In this document: piece after piece, positions 12,801 to 23,876 of the stretch | How the letters are laid out: the number at the start of each line of letters is the position of its first letter | Position numbering within the stretch: position 1 is the stretch's first letter | DNA from: Pohlia nutans | Lineage: Eukaryota; Streptophyta; Bryopsida; Bryales; Mniaceae | Direction of reading: 5' to 3' | NCBI GenBank assembly: GCA_022496805.1 | Contig: CM040090.1 | Coordinates: forward strand, 16,300,001-16,364,000 | Length of the DNA stretch: 64,000 bases | Position numbers and translations under genes: made by a program | The notes under the pieces: generated by a model | Databases searched by the model: none | Told to the model about the DNA's origin: nothing | What the model saw: only the letters and a program-made list of their open reading frames with translations

Positions 12801-14172
12801 CCAATCTCATTCTATTTTTAATTTGTGAAACTCTTGTTCCTTCCAACTAATTATTGAGAAATGAGGTCGGGGGTAGAGTGGCATAATGATCCTTCTGCTC
12901 AACTTCTCCAAGCTACACGTATAGGCCTGGGTACACAAAGGGAAAAAAGATGGATGCACGACGCTTTACAATACATGATGGTTTCTTCTCGTGATACATT
13001 ATTAACCCCTAAGCGTCCACTAAAATGTTCTGTAGTGTAGGAAAATTGGAACCCCTGCTGCAAATCGTTTGTTTGTGTGAAACGACTTCAGTTTGACACG
13101 ATCGACACTGTTGATCTTGTAGTATAGAACAAGAGCTTTAAAATGAATTATTGCAATCAGAAAACCAAGGTAAAATGAGAAAATGGCACCGTTGCGAAGT
13201 TCAGTGATGCAGATGGCCATATTGGGCGTTTTGGACGCTTAGAGGTTAATAAGAACAAACAGAAGTTAGTGTTTTTTAACATGAATAAAGTACCAAAGTA
13301 ATCAAGCGCTGCAACTCTGCCTTCAACAATTCATTTTACCTGAAGTTTGTCTTCTAAGGCAACAACAACCTCAACGTGACCATCTCCATTCAGATCGGCA
13401 ACAACTGGTGGTGGCAAGCGCTCTGCTTCGTGCTTTATAACTGAACTATCCTTGTAATGTACCCACGCTTCTCGAAACGAAAGACTCCCTTCATTCTGCT
13501 CAATATCAACAGAACTCTTTTTAGTACATTTAGAAACCCACGACATATCATACCGACACTGCCATTGATTAGGAGGTAATTAAAATCCTCAACTCAAGAT
13601 ATCCGCAATTCTCACAAAATCACTAGCAAGAATTCTCTTGAAAGAATAAGACTCTCTTGACACAGGAAAGAAACTCAGAACCAACACAAGCATATTGCAA
13701 AATTGTTACAGCAGAACACGAACTAGAGTTCTACAAATTTGATACGCTCTGAAATCAATCTTGAGCCAGCTGATTGATGTCGGAACATAACGGACCACAA
13801 TAGCTAATCCATTCTTCAAAATCTTCGATTACATTTTCTAGCCTGCGCTTCAACTCTTAACTTCTTGGTTTGATTAATCGTGTACTGTGGATAAACCCTA
13901 ATTATTAAATTGTTCAGTCACTACCAAGCTATAATTAACATTAATGAGTAGTTTGCTTCCTAGTTATAGGTCTTTCCATCGATAATCTAATTAAACGCTA
14001 CAGTCTTCAACAACTGACCTAGCACAAGAAAAATATTTTGATTACAGAAATCCAAGTTTATATTCAAATGATCCAATACTACGCAGCTCAAAATCACAAA
14101 ACCACGCACCTGGAGCGAGAAGAAAATTGCCAACGCAGAGAGTAACAAAATTCCTAAGTCGCGCTTCCTCAT
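6892..14172 (-). CDS. NERD1: NERD1-type FG-GAP repeat membrane protein, 13 exons, intact
   Basis: Exons on the minus strand, in order: 14172-14110, 13495-13340, 12421-12170, 11715-11596, 11478-11398, 11272-11165, 11024-10932, 10564-10511, 10266-10060, 9840-9712, 9384-9319, 8311-8000, 7383-6892. They join to 710 residues with GT-AG borders and every intron in phase 0. The N-terminus MRKRDLGILLLSALAIFFSL is a signal anchor. FG-GAP/calcium-loop motifs appear as DLNGDGHVEV (exon 2), DINGDGVLDH (exon 11) and DFSGDKLNDL (exon 13), and a transmembrane helix (FSTLVGVLIMVMGVIFV) lies near the C-terminus. Start, motif order and C-terminus match the single-copy plant family of Arabidopsis At3g51050, which I recall as NERD1, a Golgi/endomembrane protein tied genetically to exocyst function and cell expansion. 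An upstream in-frame ATG at 14187 would add five residues. Repeats and MITEs lie in at least five introns without breaking any exon. Confidence 0.93.
7560..7810. mobile_element. Stowaway-like MITE, copy 2, with homogenised ends
   Basis: Same family as 516-770, bounded by TA, in the last NERD1 intron. Its left ~57 bp are the inverted copy of its own right end rather than the left end of the other two copies, so the terminal inverted repeat is much longer than in its relatives. Confidence 0.88.
7812..7986. repeat. Family Z repeat, copy 2
   Basis: Directly follows the Stowaway copy in the last NERD1 intron and ends TTTAGGGGTTCAA, a decayed AGGGGTTAA terminus. It stops about a dozen bases before the exon 12 donor. 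Diverged from the copies at 4085 and 26937. Confidence 0.5.
9146..9232. repeat. 87-bp imperfect hairpin in an intron of NERD1
   Basis: GTTAAGGTA at the left pairs with TACCTTAAC at the right, and AAAATC and CCCCTGAAATGA pair inward around a loop of about ten bases. The stem is about 38 bp with bulges. It could be a tiny foldback MITE or a MIRNA-like precursor. Confidence 0.55.
10684..10888. mobile_element. piggyBac-like MITE remnant (NERD1 intron)
   Basis: Begins TTAACCCCTAAGCGCCCAAA, the terminus shared with the element at 13002, and ends near TTAGGGTTTGAA, a decayed inverted counterpart. About 205 bp, non-coding. Confidence 0.55.
11768..12056. mobile_element. Stowaway-like MITE, second family (NERD1 intron 3)
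   Basis: TA-bounded; left end CTCCCTCTGTCCCACTAAAA, right end its inverted partner with a few changes. It contains an A-rich run near 11979-12000. Ends about 110 bp from exon 3. Confidence 0.78.
13002..13249. mobile_element. piggyBac-like MITE (NERD1 intron 2)
   Basis: Bounded by TTAA on both sides, with inverted ends TTAACCCCTAAGCGTCCA and TTAACCTCTAAGCGTCCA (as read inward). 248 bp, no coding capacity. The TTAA target and the terminal CCCTAAGCG resemble the ends of the autonomous-size piggyBac at 50548-56000. Confidence 0.8.
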
Positions 14173-14621
14173 GGTGACTCCGATCACTCTTCTTGTTCCA
14201 TCAATCCTTCACACTAGGATCGCCGGTCGCTCATCAGACCTAAAAAGGACTTGCAAAAATTAATCCGCAGAACCCTAGTGTCTTCGTCCAGAGCGAAATT
14301 TCCACCAAAACCAGAAATCCGAGGTTTGGCAGAATGAGAAACGATCAGAGAATTCGTTTTTTGCGGAGCAGCTGAACGTGTATACAATCTGGGGCTTAGA
14401 TCGATCAATCCGCTGCTGTATCGACAAGGAAAGTATTGCTCTGCTGCGTGAGCAGAGCAAGTCTTCGTGCGCGGTTTTGGAGGACAGTACCTAATACCGT
14501 GGTCAACGAAGACTCTTGGGAGTGCCTATCACCGCCTGATTCAGTGGATTTTGAATCTGCCTAATTTAGCGCATCTCATGCAAAGTGATTTTTCTTTTAC
14601 GGTATTGGAGGAGGACGACCT

Positions 14622-15365
14622 GTTACCCTTTAACGTCCCGATTCAACACTGTTTTCAAAGATTTGTTATAAAATGGTTGATGAAAAACGAAAATGGAGTT
14701 GATGTACAAAACAAAGTTGTAAATGTCAATGTGTAGATAACATCCATACGGTTGGATTTATCATATTTATTATTAATATTTTTAAAGTAATTTTGCAAGG
14801 TTTTCTCTTGAAATTCAATTAACCCTTTAACGTCCTGATTCAACACTGTTTTCAAAGATTTTTTATAAAATGGTTGATGAAAAACGGAAATGGAGTTGAT
14901 GTACAAAACAAAGTTGTAAATGTCAATGTGTAGATAACATCTGTACGGTTGGATTCATCATATTTATTATTAATATTTTTAAAGTAATTTTGCAAGGTTT
15001 TCTCTTGAAATTCAATTAAAAATCCAAAATTAACACAAAAAAATTTAAAAATATTGTAATGAAATTAGAATGACATGCACTACGAGATGGTATGGTTTCC
15101 ATTATTTGATTCTACTTACTATGGAAAATCATATTTAAGGTCTTTCTTTTTGAACTAAGATTGAAACTTGACATTAATCACTATTGTAATTTTTCAAAAA
15201 TTCACATTATTTTATTTGGAAGATCCATACCGTACAAATGGTATTCAACTAGCACAAGAATGGAAAAAAAAAAAATGGATGAAAAACATCCGGTACCTAC
15301 AGAAATCGAGCTGCTGAAATTCATCCGGCGTCCAGAATCTAAACGCCGGCGCGCTAAAGGGTTAA
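14622..15365. mobile_element. piggyBac MITE with internal tandem duplication, upstream of NERD1
   Basis: The core element runs from TTAACCCTTTAACG at 14819 to the TTAA at 15362-15365. Its right end, from CATCCGGCGTCCAGAAT to CTAAAGGGTTAA, nearly matches the inverted left end of the large piggyBac, including the CCGGCGTCC palindrome. The first ~195 bp are duplicated in tandem (14624-14818 and 14819-15016), the outer copy having a decayed TTACCC end. The element lies about 450 bp upstream of the NERD1 start. Confidence 0.8.
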
Positions 15366-15757
15366 GCAATTCAGCACACTTCCGGTGGAGTAATAAATAG
15401 GCAAATAATTTTGCAGTGTAGGGAAATAGATTTGAAGAAGGTCGCATAATTTTGAACAAATTTTGCGGCAATATTGAATTTACTACAAATTTTCAAAGTG
15501 AAGATTCTCTCCAACCCATTCTCGCAACATAGGCTGACCTATTTCCAGAACTGCAAAACTAGATTTGGAGAACACATGATATCATACTAACTCGGTAACA
15601 AGTTTCCATTCTTGGTGCCAACCATTCCATATTAAGAAAAAACATGTTTCCATCACCGTTTACAAATGAATTCGAAAATAATGCAGGCTAGTTCACAGAA
15701 ATAGGTCGCCCTATATTGCGTGATTGGGGGCCTGATCGGAAACAGGTCATCTACCTT
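15366..15757. other. Non-coding spacer, nothing recognised
   Basis: AT-rich upstream sequence of NERD1 between two MITEs. No exon, repeat or RNA gene recognised. Confidence 0.5.
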
Positions 15758-16092
15758 ATACCGTACCTGGAAGGCAGGGTCGGCAGAAAATAATTCTCCA
15801 AAAAAATGCCGAAAAAAAATAAAAATTCATTATGTATTTTGTCAAAATCAACAGAAATAAAGTCAACAAAAAGTCGAAAATAAATAATACTCAAAATTGG
15901 ATGAAAACATAACAATCAGTGAAAATCGTAGACAAAAAATAAAATAAAACGTTTAGCGGTCGGAAAAATTTAATGTTAGCTATTAATAGCTGAATTCTTA
16001 TTAATTAATTTTGAAAGTGCCGACCTCCACTTTTTCAACTTTTATTAATTATTTGACATGAAAGTGCTGACCCTGCCTTCCACGTACGGTAT
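15758..16092. mobile_element. MITE with 28-bp inverted ends (class unknown)
   Basis: Left ATACCGTACCTGGAAGGCAG pairs with the right end, whose inverted reading is ATACCGTACGTGGAAGGCAG. The interior is AT-rich. Flanks TTA and TTC would suit a PIF/Harbinger-type target but do not match exactly. Confidence 0.7.
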
Positions 16093-16121
16093 TCACCTTT
16101 CAAAGTACAATTTCATCCCTT

Positions 16122-16415
16122 CTAAGGTAGGAGGCTCTAAACCCGCCACTTTAAGGGCTGTGAATTTCTTAGAACACAGGGAGAACTGAGTATGATTTTT
16201 CACCGGAAGACAAATCCAAGCAATGACTAACATGCTTTGAATCAAAAAATTTGAATGTTCCTAAAATTAGTTATGAATTTCTGAAGTTGAAATGACACAG
16301 GTTCTAAAGTGGTATTCTTCACCATGGGTACATCCAAAATTTCAAAATGTTCGTCTATGGACCTTGGTAGAGTGCGGGTTTAGAAATGTGGCGGGTTTAG
16401 AGCCCTCCACCTTAG
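16122..16415. mobile_element. MITE with ~27-bp inverted ends (class unknown)
   Basis: Left CTAAGGTAGGAGGCTCTAAA pairs with the right end, which read inward is CTAAGGTGGAGGGCTCTAAA. 294 bp, non-coding, a different family from its neighbour 30 bp away. Confidence 0.7.
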
Positions 16416-17156
16416 CAACCTAATCATACTCTCTACATGAGTACAATATACTATAGTTAATGAACCAATCACAATTGTCACTTATTTAGAATTTAAAACA
16501 AGGTTTCATCACATGTGCAATCAAGTAGAGTGCCTTAATGAAAAAATTGTCACCTTTTCTACTCACCAATGAGGAAATAAATCTAAATTGACATAAAGTT
16601 GATATTTTATAAAACAAATTCAATGTATTCTCTTTTTTAACACTACTATAATCAATCATACCAAAGAGTTTCACTTTTTAAAATTAAAATGTTGATTTTT
16701 GGTGAATTTTTTTAAGTGTTTTTGGTGTTTGACTTTATAAATTCATTTATAAATGATTTAAGATAGACTTTTGAGTTCCAATTGGACATGATGTTCAAAA
16801 ACATAAAAATAAACAACTTCTAGTTACACAAGAATTCAAAAAAGTTACAAATTTTCATATAAATGCACTTGCCTATTGATTGTCACTTATTACATTTGAC
16901 CACTTCAATTTCTACAACTATTTGATTGTCTATGCTTCTCCTACACACAAAAGTGATTTAATGATCACCAAACTTGATTAATTTATCAACGTGTGTGTTC
17001 ACCCTTTGCTTTGATCATTGCTTTCAATTTAAGAGACATAAATCAATATAACTCAAAGAGATTGATTTCACAAATCAAATTCCTGATCAAATTCCATTGG
17101 ATTTCAAGAATTTGCATTGCCTCAACTCCTTCAAATTTGGGGCAATACTAGGATTA
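16416..17156. other. Non-coding AT-rich stretch
   Basis: No exon, inverted repeat or RNA gene recognised; open frames are short and lack codon bias. Confidence 0.5.
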
Positions 17157-18965
17157 TTAACCCCTAAACATTCTCACCCTTTTCAGATTTGGCACTTTTT
17201 CAAAGATTCATTATAAAATGCAACTAAGAGGGATATTTTCAAGTTGATGAATGAATAAAAGTTGTACATTATTCATTTAAGATTCTACCTATACGGTTGG
17301 ACTTGCAATTGCTATCACCAGTATTTGTGTATTCAATCTCAAACTTAAAATTTAATACTCTTTTGTAATATGATTACAAATAAGATATTGACAATCTAAT
17401 AATGAAATTTGTTGTGATGGGTTGAAATGTAATTCTCTAAGTGTAGTGATTTTTGGAGGTTTTCTGGTTACTTAATTTTAGTAGTTGACTTTTCAAGAGC
17501 AATTTTAGACTAAAATCTTCAAAATTTTGGGTGGATCATGAAATGAGGCATAAAAATTTCACAAATCATCCCTTTTCTAATCGGATCACACATGCACGGA
17601 CCTAATTTCCCATAAAAGTTTCAACAAAAAATCCACACTACAAAAAGTACATAATGGATGAGAAAACGGACTTCAAATCCGTACATCATGCAAAATATGC
17701 ATGGTTGGGCGGTAAGGGGTTAAACCCTAAACATCCTCACCCCTCTCTAAATTTGAAAAATTTCAAAGATGTCTTACAAAATGTAACTAAGAGGGATATT
17801 TTGAACCTGATATATCAATAAGAGTTGTACATTATGAATTTTTGATTCTATCCATATGGTTAGATCTAAAATTGTTGTCACCAATATTTTTGTATATAGC
17901 TTAGAACTTAGAATTCAAAATTCTTTTGTAATTTGATTACAAATAAGATATTGACAATTTGTACATGAAATTTGTTGTGATGGATCGAAAAGCAATACTC
18001 TAAGTGTAGTGATTTTTGAAGATTTTTTGATTGCTTAATTTTATGAGTTAATATTTTGAAGAGCACTTTTAGACTGAAATCTTCAAAATTTTGAGTGGAT
18101 CACAACAACATGAAATGAAGTATAAAATTTCACCAATCATTCCTTTTCAAAACAAATCACATATTCATGAAGCTCACTTCCCATAAAATATATATAGTAA
18201 AAATTTCACATTGAAAAAAGTCAACAAAAAATGAGAAAATTGTGTTTGATTCTATACATCATTCACTTTTTGGACGGTTGGACGCTTAGAAGTTGATACT
18301 AAATAAAATCTTTGAGAATCTTTCAAACATTCTCAATTGGAATGAGATTGGGTGAATTTGTTTATCTAGTTACTAGTTCATGAAAATATTGTTGATATTT
18401 CTAAGGGATAAATTTATTATTAATCCCTAAACATCCACCTGTCCAATTAGAAAGGGGATGATTTGTGAAATTTTATGCCTAATATCATGTTGTACATATT
18501 CACCTAAAATTTTGAAGATTTTAGTGAATGAAATGCTCTTAAAAAAGTCAATGCATAAAATGAACCCCTAACTGCCCAACCATGCATTTTTTTCCTGATG
18601 TACAAAAGCCGCAAACTTCGTTTTTTAATCTAGCATGCACTTTTTGCAGTGTAAATTTTTTACTAAGTTTTCTATGGGAAATTAACTTCATGCACGTGTG
18701 ATCCAATTAGAAAGTTGATGATTTGTGAAACCTTTATGTCTCATTTCATGTTGTAGTGTTTCAGCAAAAAAATTGAAGATTTTAGTTTGAAAGTGCTCTT
18801 GAAAAACCAACTCATAAATCTTCAAAAAATCACTACAAAAAATCTCCAAAACCACTACACTTAGAGTATTGCATTTCAACCCATCACAACACATTTCATC
18901 TACAAATTGTCAATATCTTATTTGTAATCAAATTACAAAAGAATTTTGAATTTTAAGTTTCAAAC
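17157..18965. mobile_element. Cluster of four TTAA-ended MITE copies, two direct and two inverted
   Basis: Copy 1 (17157-17723) runs from TTAACCCCTAAACATTCTC to GGTAAGGGGTTAA. Copy 2 (17720-18296) begins at the same TTAA with TTAAACCCTAAACATCCTC and ends GGACGCTTAGAAGTTGA. Copies 3 (from 18418) and 4 (from about 18563) are truncated and reversed: the block around CACAAATCATCCCTTTTCTA of copy 1 recurs as its complement near 18450 and 18710. The cluster is therefore a long imperfect inverted repeat of a piggyBac-like MITE family. Confidence 0.75.
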
Positions 18966-19720
18966 GGGAATCAAGCAATCATAGAGGCATGGTGATGTCC
19001 AACCCGCCATTGATTGAGAGGCAACACTCTAAATTCACCACGGAGGAGTGTAATCAAATGCGGTAAAACATTGGGTGGCACATGACTAAATGCAACTTTG
19101 CCGCAATCTAAGAGTTGAGCGACAACTTGGGTATCACATCAAATAAGCTCACGTTGTGGTTGAAAAAGTACAGACCAAGGTGCTAGAAAACAAGATTCAC
19201 CAACGAGCAGTGTGCAGATGTCGTGAAAAATATCTGGTGGCACTTCAAGACTTAATGCCACGTACTCTACCGCAATCCAAGAGTGGAGCAATAACTTGGG
19301 TACCACATCAAATAGCCTTAGGTCGTGAATGAAAAATCGCTGACCAAGCTGCAACATACAAAGAGTCACCACCAATTAGTGTGACTAGACGCGTGCATTT
19401 GCGGAAATTATCGTGTGGTACGTGAATCAACACAACTTCGCCGCAATCAAGAGTTGAGCGACAAATTGGGCATCAAATTGGATAATCTCATGTAGTGGAT
19501 AAAAAACCATACTAGAGTAAAAGTTTGGCGTGAATAAAGTGTCTGTTCGATCCATCCTTGGTTCAATGTCCAACAAGGGACCTAATGGTGTAGAATTACT
19601 TGTCCTTCTCAAGGATAGACACTATTAGTAATCATAACCAAGTAATCAAATGGCCGAAGATTGAGTAATAAAGCAAACGTAGATGATTTGTTGTATAAAG
19701 TTTCTATTTCCTGTTTAGCT
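18966..19720. repeat. Three degenerate ~180-bp repeats plus a dispersed repeat
   Basis: The phrase around GCCGCAATC..AAGAGTTGAGCGACAA recurs near 19100, 19270 and 19440, each about 180 bp apart. On the minus strand the units read as related ~60-residue blocks (VVPKLLLHSWIAVEYVALSL; VVAQLLDCGKVAFSHVPPNV), so they may be decayed coding repeats; I do not recognise the family. The end, 19600-19715, is also found at 43426-43535. Confidence 0.5.
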
Positions 19721-20449
19721 AATATTTAGAACCTAGATATTCAACTCCAAACTTTTGGAATCTTGAAAAGCACTAAATAATTTAGAGAATGGAGATGTGA
19801 CCAATAGCTGCATCACTCAATTCAAGGGCTTTGAAAGAAAGCTAGTTTTAGTTGTTTGGATTACAAAGAGACACTTTATTTACTCTGGCATGAGAAAGGA
19901 TCAGAATTATATCTATGTATTTAGTAGTCTCACTTGTTTGGATAGTCTAATTATATAGTTTTGAATGTAAGTGAATAAAATAGTGCGCCCTATTCATGAC
20001 ATGTGACTACTTGTGACGCCTACCAAAACTCTTATTTTTTATTCTTTCATTAATTATTTTAAGTGTCAAAGTGTTTTAGGTGTCAAAGTGTTTTAAATGC
20101 CAAAGTGCACTTATAGGTGGGAAAAATGACGATTAAAGAAGATAGATGTAAAAAGCATTCAAATTGTGTGGCCATTCCAAGTTAAATGCATGGCCATATA
20201 ATATAAGAGTGTCTTGTGGTAGTTAGGAACAAGGGCAATGATTATTGTAGGCTACCTAAGCTTTTTTTTTAACACGGGAATCTTAGTAACTAGCCATACT
20301 TTTGGAATTTCCTTGCTAGCCTCCTTAGAAAATTTGTTAGAATTCATTTACATACTTTGTAATCATGAAAATATGATTTAATGATTCTACTATATTTGCT
20401 ATAGCTTTATATTTTAATGCACAACATGTGTTTATTTTAAAAAGATGTT
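19721..20449. other. Non-coding AT-rich stretch
   Basis: No gene recognised. A short direct repeat GTGTCAAAGTGTTTTA lies near 20050-20085. Confidence 0.5.
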
Positions 20450-22030
20450 TCAAAATGACTTCAAGAAATGTAGCAAATTGCATGCAAACACACAATGCAT
20501 GTGTTTCAATTTCTCAGTAACACTTCACCCCTAAATTATGTGCAAACAACCCTATGAAACCATGTCTAGGCGCTTTTTTTAGTCAAACTAGGATTTTCAC
20601 CTAGTTCCTAATTTCAAATGAAAATGTCCCAACCAAGATTATAAAAATGTGTGTGGGCTAACTTTTACTTCTAGTTTAATTAACCATTCTTCAAAATTAT
20701 GAAAATTGCACTTTTCACTGCACTTTGAAGCTCAAACCCCCTAATGTTCTTGTACACACTACAAAAAAGTTTTTCTCTCGAATTTCTTTGATGTAAAGTC
20801 AAGAGCCATGCCGCCTACACCTTGTTGTTCATCACTATTATTTACAATTTTCCTAAAAAATTCATACTATTTAAAGCATTTTTGGAATTACTAGGATTTT
20901 GCATAAAAAAAACTTTGTAAAAACCTAATAAACTTAATTTTTATTTAAATAATAATGAAAAAAATCAAGGTAAATCAATATGACAGTTGAGTTAACCGAA
21001 ATCAAGATAGGTGATTTTACCCCAAAATATTAGAAAACTAGAGTCTAGATGCCCTCTTTTTAGTGTAACCAAAATAAAAAACAAATAGTGAACTCAACAC
21101 CCTCCAAACTTCAATTTTAGACATGAGCTCCAAGTTGTTAACGCCAACTAATCAAACCAATCACCTAATTATATCTCAAGTTTGCCACATACCTTGCCAT
21201 TATCTCAAATTGGATAACGGCCATTGCTTCCAAGCCAGCTCTCTTTGAACTCACCTTATTCTCAGTTTTTCCTTCTTTATGAGTTGTGATGACAAAACTA
21301 GTTCACACTCCTTTCTATTTTGGATTCTTTGGAAACCATGTCAGTTTACTTGGCTGCTTTAGATACGGGTCAAAATCACCTCACGACTCATGTAACATGT
21401 ATTTTTTCATCTCTTCGGTTAACTCTAGTACTTTAAGATTTGACTAGATAATTATAGTGTCGACGCACAAAGGTTAATAAGTTTAGTTTTACACACCATA
21501 GAATTCGTGTTTCTCAAAAATAGGACGCACTGCATTATTGCATGGCGTGACGGTTACATAGCTCCATTGACTCCTACCCATTGAAGTGATGGAGGGTTCA
21601 TTCAAGCTAATACGAACCACCTAAGTTGATTAGCAATGCTTTTTCAATTCTTCTTCAAATCGTTTTCAATACATGTGATGTTTGATTTAAATTGTAATAA
21701 GAGAGGAAAGTGATATGTCAATGTTTCCAACATGTATATAAAACACATAGTACAAGATGAAAGCACTAGAATAGTGTGAACTAATTAGCTATCAAAAGCA
21801 CTAGAATAGCTCTGGGTGGTTTTAATGACTCATCAAGGACTTTTCTAAATGACAAATAACACTTTTTTGGTTTAAATTTTGGGATAATTGAATGAGAATG
21901 ATAATTATGTGAACAAAAATTGAAAAAAAGCACACTATAAAATTGTTCTTTGATTGAAAATCATGACTTTCTTGTCTCTAGCTACTCTCCAAACAACTCT
22001 CCAAACCAACTCTCTAAAGCACTCAAAACG
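20450..22030. repeat. Dispersed repeat, copies in 57.1-58.1 kb and 31.5-31.9 kb
   Basis: Two pieces match elsewhere in the window. 20450-20560 and 21190-22030 match 57130-57240 and 57290-58070. 20583-20960 matches 31483-31858. The 57-kb copy lacks the 31-kb-type middle, so the ~380-bp piece looks inserted here or deleted there. Ends in three copies of a 12-bp ACTCTCCAAA-type minisatellite that is expanded in the other copy. No coding content. Confidence 0.65.
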
Positions 22031-22147
22031 AGGGACCTTGGTTCTTATTAGCTAAAATGGACCCAGGAACCTTACTATGCAATTGATGACAGTCAACGCT
22101 CAACAATGCGTGCTCGGAGCATGCAATTGTGCACAGACTATCTATGT

Positions 22148-23855
22148 CTAGGGCTTCATGTGGAAGGAGGCCCTGTAAGCAAATCCTCGATGATGCTCGA
22201 TCTTAGGAATGATCTGGGTCTTCGACTGCCTCGACAAAACATCATACTGCACCAAATAGTCCTCACAGCTCACCCAAATCACGCTGCCTTTTGCCGTGCA
22301 GCTAAACCAGTTCCCTTGGCCTCGCTCCGGCTGTATTCTCCGTTGATTGACCACCAAGCTCTTCTCCCACAACGATTGTCGGCGACTTTTATACGCACAA
22401 CCCTTCCTCGCGGTTGGAACTTCGATGCGTACCACTCCATCAGCCACGTCCTCCCCATCCAGTTGAAACACATACAATTGCAGGGGCAAGTGCTTCACGT
22501 CTGGCGCCGAATCATAGACCGTCCAGTCGACGCTTTGTGCCACGCCCTTCCACGGATGCACGAACTCATCGATCCTGGCTGGAATCACTGCAAAGATGTG
22601 GCCCATGCATTCCACGAGCTCCAAGTTGCGCAGGACGTACCTTGCAGGAGACTGAGCCTGGGGATGAAGATCCCAGCGACAGACCCCCTGAATTTCTACA
22701 CTGAGATCAAGCAATCTGATTAGTGGCAAATATTTGCACGGTTTCCAATCCTTGGTGTCGATGTCCATTTCCAGGAGCCGAATAACACCAAAAATATTAG
22801 TGTTTATTTGCCAATCTGTGGCGGTAGGCCTTCGAACGTCGGCGAAGTAGAGACGCCGGCGCACACATGCACTTGCACAGTAATGCACGTCCACACGTTC
22901 AGTCATTGCACCAAACTCAGGCTCTGTCATGGGTGCAGGGATGCGATGTTCATAATGCCAACTGCCGGACCTGGTGTCGTAACCATAAAAGCCCGTCAAT
23001 ATGTGTACAGAGTCGTAAACATGAAAGGTCCTCAAGCTGCACGTACTGTATATAGAAGCACTTTGTAAGCGTTCTCCTCGTCGTCCACCATTATCTGGCC
23101 TTGCATGTAAAAATTGGAATTCCACGATCGATGTAGACCAGTGCCCTCAAACGCTGGAAGTACCCGGAGTTTTTTCGTCACCGGGTTCATCACCATCAAC
23201 GATGGCCAGCCATCTCTCGACTGTCTGCAACCTATTGACTCAACGACTCCCCGGCGCCGTTTGCGCGCTGTGCAGGATGGTAGCATCTGAACGAGGAGAA
23301 GGCCACCGGAGCTGGCGATCACGTCGTAACGAGGTTGGCAGCAATCAATCTGCGACGAGCCCGGGGGAAAGGCGAGGGGAGGGAGCTCATGGACCTGCAA
23401 CTCTTCCGACGAGTGATCTGCAGTCGCATGCCAGATTCCAGACAAGGGCCATGACGGTAGCAATGATGATGACGGTAGCAATGATGATGCTGTACGGTTT
23501 TGAATCACAGGGTTGAATACTGGGAAGTACCAATCGCGATTGTCGTCCTGGCGGTGGGCACTTGTGATGATGGCGATGTTGTCACGGAACCAATCTGCCC
23601 ACGATGAGCAGACGCGCCGTAGCTTCAGAATCTCGAGTGCTGTGAGACGTTGTAAAAAGGCTGGTTGCGAAAGCGCTCCATCTGGAGAAGCGAGTGACTG
23701 AGCTGCATTGTTGAATCATGACGCGCAGCATCGACTACACGCACCAACTCCGCTTTCCAATCCTCGGGATCGTGAGCTTGGTTTGATGGTATCGCAAGAT
23801 CACTGAAAGTGACCGAGTCTGCTATCGAAGCCTCCTGATCAGCTGGTAGATCCAT
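22148..23855 (-). pseudogene. F-box/kelch-like protein gene broken by two frameshifts
   Basis: Reading from 23855, MDLPADQEAS leads to a degenerate F-box whose core (FLQRLTALEILKLRRVCSSW) is in a different frame, needing a one-base shift near 23680. The chain continues through a kelch-like middle (MVMNPVTKKLRVLPAF, VDDEENAYKVLLY) to about 23060, where a second one-base shift is needed to reach SLRTFHVYDS and the final long frame ending at 22148. That last frame has repeated beta-propeller-like strands. Intact relatives are SCF ubiquitin-ligase substrate adaptors. GC content is clearly above the flanks, as expected of former coding DNA. Only one diverged relative is in the window (59079-60380). 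A short intron at either break is possible but no good splice pair is seen; sequencing error cannot be excluded. Confidence 0.68.
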
Positions 23856-23876
23856 TGGTGTCGCTGGATGCCAAAG

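Noticed and set aside
22106..22723. 205-codon plus-strand open frame
   Set aside because: Lies antisense to the F-box pseudogene's long last frame and has no recognisable domain; a shadow of GC-rich former coding DNA.
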